Source: Hirudo medicinalis
Taxonomy: Eukaryota > Annelida > Clitellata > Hirudinida > Hirudinidae
NCBI GenBank assembly: GCA_011800805.1
Contig: MPNW01000064.1
Coordinates: 143,803 to 207,802, forward strand
DNA: 64,000 nucleotides
Direction: 5' to 3'
Position 1 is the first letter of the stretch; each line of letters starts with the position of its first letter. The notes under the pieces are model-generated. The model made no database searches. It was not told the origin of the DNA and was given only the letters and a program-made list of their open reading frames with translations. Shown here one piece after another: positions 63,999 through 64,000 of this stretch. Both the position numbers and the translations under genes were made by a program.

Positions 63999-64000
63999 TA

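Overview
The window is eukaryotic nuclear DNA from an invertebrate animal. It is AT-rich, its genes are split into many short exons with GT-AG (and one clear GC-AG) introns, and its proteins are metazoan families: kinesin-13, CYRI, CHP1, RABIF/MSS4, SMYD4 and an amyloid precursor protein (APP). The APP protein has E1, E2, transmembrane and YENPTY parts but no Kunitz domain, as in many invertebrates. I cannot name the phylum; there is no bacterial or viral backbone.

Layout: a complete kinesin-13 gene lies on the minus strand (913-9167, 25 exons). It is head-to-head with a complete CYRI (FAM49) gene on the plus strand (9693-12427, 10 exons) across a 525-bp shared promoter gap. 13.2-14.9 kb is a nest of transposon debris, including an LTR retrotransposon whose interior is hidden behind a one-base N. 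CHP1 follows on the plus strand (15468-20011, 6 exons), then more transposon remnants (a LINE 3' end at 21.0-21.8 kb, a solo LTR at 22.8-23.0 kb). RABIF (plus, 24030-24462, 2 exons) and an intronless SMYD4 (minus, 24676-26592) are tail-to-tail. 26.6-31.3 kb is intergenic with a decayed hAT element.

The APP gene fills 31326-59278 on the minus strand (12 exons; all exon phases agree, giving 752 residues). Its introns hold hAT fragments, Gypsy gag, integrase and gag-protease pieces, a Tc1 element carrying a nested TTAA-flanked MITE, a deleted inverted copy of the same Tc1, a 572-bp solo LTR with perfect target duplications, a CR1/Jockey-type LINE, Penelope-like repeats and two SINE families. Upstream of APP, 59865-63770 is a decayed Gypsy element (minus) with a 3' LTR; the window ends in a degenerate AACTRT repeat.

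The genes are unrelated housekeeping or cell-biology genes rather than an operon: microtubule depolymerisation, Rac1/actin control, Na/H-exchanger and calcium signalling, Rab function, lysine methylation, and neuronal adhesion/signalling. The most unusual content is the transposon nesting, at least one apparently undescribed tRNA-derived SINE family, and unusual residues in the APP E1 domain. Two assembly gaps are flanked by exact duplications and are probably unmerged contig ends.
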